A stretch of 8,751 bases of DNA from Alphaproteobacteria bacterium (lineage in GTDB: Bacteria; Pseudomonadota; Alphaproteobacteria; Puniceispirillales; Puniceispirillaceae), in contig JADHLK010000056.1 of NCBI GenBank assembly GCA_016780695.1, positions 1 to 8,751 of the forward strand, written 5' to 3'. The stretch's first letter is position 1. Each line of letters opens with the position of its first letter. A model generated the notes under the pieces. The model was not told the origin of the DNA, made no database searches, and was given only the letters and a program-made list of their open reading frames with translations. Of the stretch, positions 6,453-8,751 are shown piece by piece. The translations under genes were made by a program, and so were the position numbers.

Positions 6453-7814
6453 TTAGTCTTTTGGCCGATCATCGATCAACCGGACGGCCTTGCCCATTGA
6501 TCTGTCCAGCGTATCGGGCGGGCAAACATCCACCTCTATGGTGACCCCGACCATTTCCTTGACCCGGCCTTGCAAGCGAGCAGCCACCGCCGCGCCAGCC
6601 TCTGTATTAAAAGCCTCCCGGCTCTCCACCCGCAAGGTCAGCGCATCCAGCGCGCCCTGCCTGGAAAGCCGCAGTTGATAATGGGCCGACAGGCTGTCCT
6701 CAGCCAGCAGCTGTTCTTCTATCTGGGTAGGGAAAACATTTACCCCCCGCAGGATGATCATATCATCATTGCGGCCGGTTATCTTTTCCATGCGGCGCAC
6801 CGCCCGTGCCGTGCCCGGCAACAGGCGGGTCAGATCGCGCGTGCGATAGCGGATAATCGGCATAGCCTGCTTGGTCAGCGAGGTAAAGACCAGCTCGCCC
6901 TTCTCGCCCTCTGGCAAGACCTCTCCAGAAACCGGATCGATAATCTCCGGGTAATAGTGATCTTCCCAGATATGCAGCCCATCCTTGGTTTCCACACATT
7001 CATTGGCCACTCCCGGCCCCATCACTTCGGACAGGCCGTAAATATCGACAGCATGGATATTGAAGGTGCTTTCCAGCTCCGCGCGGATAGCCTCTGACCA
7101 GGGTTCTGCGCCGAATATGCCAATTTCCAGAGGGCACTCTTTTGGATCAATGCCCTGCTTGCGGAACTCATCTGCCATGGCCAGCATATAAGAAGGGGTG
7201 ACCATGATAGCGCGCGGCTTGAAATCCATGATCAGCTGCACTTGCTTGGCGGTCTGCCCGCCAGACATGGGGATCACCGTGCAGCCCAGCTTTTCTGCTC
7301 CGTAATGCGCGCCCAGCCCGCCGGTGAACAGCCCATAGCCATAGGCAACATGGACCATATCCCCCGGCCGCACCCCAGAGGCCAGCATGGAACGGGCAAC
7401 AGATTCAGCCCAAATATCTATATCTTCCTTGGTATAGCCAACCACTGTCGGCTTGCCGGTCGTGCCGCTGGAAGCATGGATACGCACCACCTCAGACATA
7501 TCAGTTGCGATCATCCCAAACGGGTAATTATCGCGCAAATCCGCTTTTTGGGTAAAGGGCAGCCGAGCCAGATCGCTGAGCGTTTTAATGTCTTCTGGCT
7601 TAATTCCGGCCTGGTCAAACTGCTTTTTGTAAAACGCCACATTGGCATAGGCGTGATGCAGGGTTTTCTGCAAACGTTCCAGCTGCAAGGCCTGCAATTC
7701 GGCGGGCCGGGCCAGCTCAACCGGATGCACAAGCTCGGCCTCTGGTGACAGGCTATGTTCAAGATAGCCCTCAGCGCGCGAAAATCTGCGATCAGTGGTA
7801 AAAATCTGTGCCAT
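6453..7814 (-). CDS. paaK: Phenylacetate-CoA ligase
   Basis: This 453-residue ligase of the PaaK branch of the ANL superfamily catalyses phenylacetate + ATP + CoA to phenylacetyl-CoA, the first step of the aerobic phenylacetate route (EC 6.2.1.30). Motifs visible are the phosphate loop ASSGTTGKP (114-122), GYGLFTGGLGAHYGAE (159-174), IFGAEPWS (233-240), YGLSEVMGPGVA (259-270) and IRYRTRDL (321-328). They continue with GRNDDMIILRGVNVFPTQIE (347-366) and the C-terminal DRSMGKAVRLIDDR (437-450), whose lysine is the likely adenylation residue. The N-terminus is about 15-20 residues longer than a typical 437-residue PaaK. The start ATG 7814 has GAGGG four bases upstream. It lies 17 bases after paaI and 20 bases before the short-chain dehydrogenase, so co-transcription is likely. 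A related aryl-acetate substrate such as hydroxyphenylacetate cannot be excluded. Confidence 0.93.
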   Translation of the reverse strand: MAQIFTTDRRFSRAEGYLEHSLSPEAELVHPVELARPAELQALQLERLQKTLHHAYANVAFYKKQFDQAGIKPEDIKTLSDLARLPFTQKADLRDNYPFGMIATDMSEVVRIHASSGTTGKPTVVGYTKEDIDIWAESVARSMLASGVRPGDMVHVAYGYGLFTGGLGAHYGAEKLGCTVIPMSGGQTAKQVQLIMDFKPRAIMVTPSYMLAMADEFRKQGIDPKECPLEIGIFGAEPWSEAIRAELESTFNIHAVDIYGLSEVMGPGVANECVETKDGLHIWEDHYYPEIIDPVSGEVLPEGEKGELVFTSLTKQAMPIIRYRTRDLTRLLPGTARAVRRMEKITGRNDDMIILRGVNVFPTQIEEQLLAEDSLSAHYQLRLSRQGALDALTLRVESREAFNTEAGAAVAARLQGRVKEMVGVTIEVDVCPPDTLDRSMGKAVRLIDDRPKD

Positions 7815-7831
7815 ATTACCCTCTTAATTCC

Positions 7832-8287
7832 CTATCCTGCCTGACTGTCTCCGGAGCTGACAACCTGCCCGTTCAGCTGGCGGGAATGCCCCCGAAAGGC
7901 GGCCAGCAACGCCCCGTCAGACAGGCGCGTTACCTCAATATCATAAAGGCCGCTGCGGCTGGTTCCACCGACTCGCCTGGCCTTGGCTGAGAGCCTGTCG
8001 CCCTTGCGCCCCGGGGCGAGAAAGCTGATCTGGCAAAATTGGGCCACCGCTATCTGATTGGCAGAATTACAAGCCACCGCAAAGGCGGTATCCGCCAGCG
8101 TAAAAAATACCCCGCCATGGCAAATATCATGGTTATTGATGTGGTTGTCCCCGACGCTCAGCTGCAATTCACAATAATCCGGCCCGGCCTTGATCAGCTC
8201 AGAGCCAAGCAGAGCTGAAAACCGATCTCCGGCCATCATGGTTTGAGCGACCTGTTCGGCCATTTTTTCGGCACCGCTTTCTGGCAT
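7832..8287 (-). CDS. paaI: Hotdog-fold hydroxyphenylacetyl-CoA thioesterase PaaI
   Basis: This 151-residue hotdog-fold thioesterase is thought in this family to release CoA from stalled phenylacetate-pathway thioesters, rescuing the free CoA pool. The family signature is clear: the CHGG motif followed by LADTAFAVACNS (56-75), with D66 matching the catalytic aspartate known from E. coli PaaI. GTSRSGLYDIEVTR (108-121) continues the hotdog sheet. E. coli PaaI is about 140 residues, which matches this start. The frame is open upstream to 8419, but that would overlap paaG by more than 110 bases with a basic, non-conserved leader. ATG 8287 instead has an excellent GAGGTGA five bases upstream, inside the 13-base gap after paaG. 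PaaK follows 17 bases downstream. Confidence 0.92.
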   Translation of the reverse strand: MPESGAEKMAEQVAQTMMAGDRFSALLGSELIKAGPDYCELQLSVGDNHINNHDICHGGVFFTLADTAFAVACNSANQIAVAQFCQISFLAPGRKGDRLSAKARRVGGTSRSGLYDIEVTRLSDGALLAAFRGHSRQLNGQVVSSGDSQAG

Positions 8288-8292
8288 TCCCG

Positions 8293-8299
8293 TCACCTC
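8293..8299 (-). promoter_or_regulatory. Strong Shine-Dalgarno that sets the paaI start
   Basis: On the minus strand GAGGTGA lies five bases before ATG 8287, in the 13-base paaG-paaI gap. It is the best ribosome binding site in the window and decides against the longer reading that starts at 8419 inside paaG. Confidence 0.7.
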
Positions 8300-8300
8300 T

Positions 8301-8751
8301 CTAATCCCCCCGGAAGGTTGGTTTGCGGCGTTCGAAAAAGGCCGCCACCCCCTCAGCATAATCATGCGACCGGCCAGCCTGTCCCTGGGCTTTTGCCTCT
8401 GCTTCGAGATGCGCGTCAAAATCCCGGTGTGCCGCCTCTTGGATCAGCTGTTTGGTCAGCGCCAATCCGGCCGTTGGCCCGCTGGCAAAATCAGCCGCCA
8501 TTCCGGCCGCCGTCTCATAAAGGGCCTGGTCTTCTGCCAGCTGCCATATCAGCCCCCATTGATAAGCCTGTTCTGCGCTTATCGGCGTGCCGGTCAGGGC
8601 GAACCCCTTGGCCCGCGCCTCCCCTATCAGGCGCGAGAGCAGCCAGCTGGACCCGGCATCCGGTATCAGCCCGATTTTGGCAAAACTCATCACAAATTTC
8701 GCAGAACGGGCCGCTATCACAATATCACAATGCAGCGCCAGCGCCGCCCCG
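8301..8751 (-). CDS. paaG: Crotonase-family ring-epoxide isomerase PaaG, 5'-truncated by window edge
   Basis: This is the C-terminal 149 residues of a crotonase-superfamily protein; the frame is open to the right edge, and about 110 residues lie outside. In the phenylacetate route PaaG isomerises the ring-1,2-epoxide of phenylacetyl-CoA to an oxepin and also shifts a double bond during later beta-oxidation. The visible part starts with the oxyanion-hole helix GAALALHCDIVIAARSAKF (1-19). It continues with FAKIGLIPDAGSSW (23-36), where D31 aligns with the PaaG catalytic aspartate, then ISAEQAYQWGLIWQ (57-70), and ends with GRSHDYAEGVAAF (126-138) and KRP-like crotonase tail residues. SFAKIGLIPD and WGLIWQ match E. 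coli PaaG well from memory. The usual glycine pair after the aspartate is replaced (AGSS). It is the first visible gene of the paaG-paaI-paaK-dehydrogenase operon. A GTG at 8720 is internal, not the start. A generic enoyl-CoA hydratase is the main alternative. Confidence 0.85.
   Translation of the reverse strand, partial: GAALALHCDIVIAARSAKFVMSFAKIGLIPDAGSSWLLSRLIGEARAKGFALTGTPISAEQAYQWGLIWQLAEDQALYETAAGMAADFASGPTAGLALTKQLIQEAAHRDFDAHLEAEAKAQGQAGRSHDYAEGVAAFFERRKPTFRGD

Noticed and set aside
7242..7748. 168-residue plus-strand open frame opposite paaK
   Set aside because: It is antisense to a strongly conserved gene, with no domain signature.
7832..8419. Longer paaI reading of 195 residues starting at 8419
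   Set aside because: It would overlap paaG by over 110 bases and add a basic, non-conserved leader. ATG 8287 has a strong ribosome binding site and gives the normal family length.
8718..8720. GTG at 8720 as the start of paaG
   Set aside because: Conserved crotonase sequence (GAALALHCDI) continues upstream in the same frame to the window edge, so the gene is truncated rather than short.

Overview
The window reads as part of an aromatic-acid (phenylpropanoid plus phenylacetate) catabolic island from a moderately GC-rich proteobacterium. An alphaproteobacterium is my best guess, from gene content and coding style only; nothing in the window fixes the taxon. It is almost fully coding, with eight genes, two of them cut by the window edges. 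I see no RNA genes, CRISPR arrays, insertion sequences or convincing intrinsic terminators, and no gene-free stretch longer than about 130 bases.

Layout, left to right. A 5'-truncated major facilitator transporter (+) is followed, after a 129-base gap holding a good sigma-70-like promoter, by a 540-residue acyl-CoA dehydrogenase (+). This meets tail to tail with a feruloyl-CoA synthase-type ligase (-). The ligase and a metal-dependent amidohydrolase (+) diverge from a 106-base intergenic region. The amidohydrolase meets tail to tail with a four-gene minus-strand operon, transcribed paaG (5'-truncated), paaI, paaK, then an HSD10-like short-chain dehydrogenase. The gaps in that operon are 13, 17 and 20 bases.

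How the genes may work together (inference). The transporter may import an aromatic acid. The ligase makes the hydroxycinnamoyl-CoA or arylpropanoyl-CoA thioester. The acyl-CoA dehydrogenase could desaturate saturated side chains. A crotonase-type hydratase, not seen here, would add water. The short-chain dehydrogenase could oxidise the 3-hydroxyacyl-CoA. The amidohydrolase resembles the 4-hydroxyphenyl-beta-ketoacyl-CoA hydrolase family and would cleave the beta-ketoacyl-CoA by hydrolysis, without a thiolase. The paaG, paaI and paaK genes belong to the CoA-dependent phenylacetate route: ligase, ring-1,2-epoxide isomerase and rescue thioesterase.

The most unusual structural point is that both convergent gene pairs overlap by exactly four bases. 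In each case the palindrome CTAG supplies a TAG stop to both strands, within an identical 10-base word.
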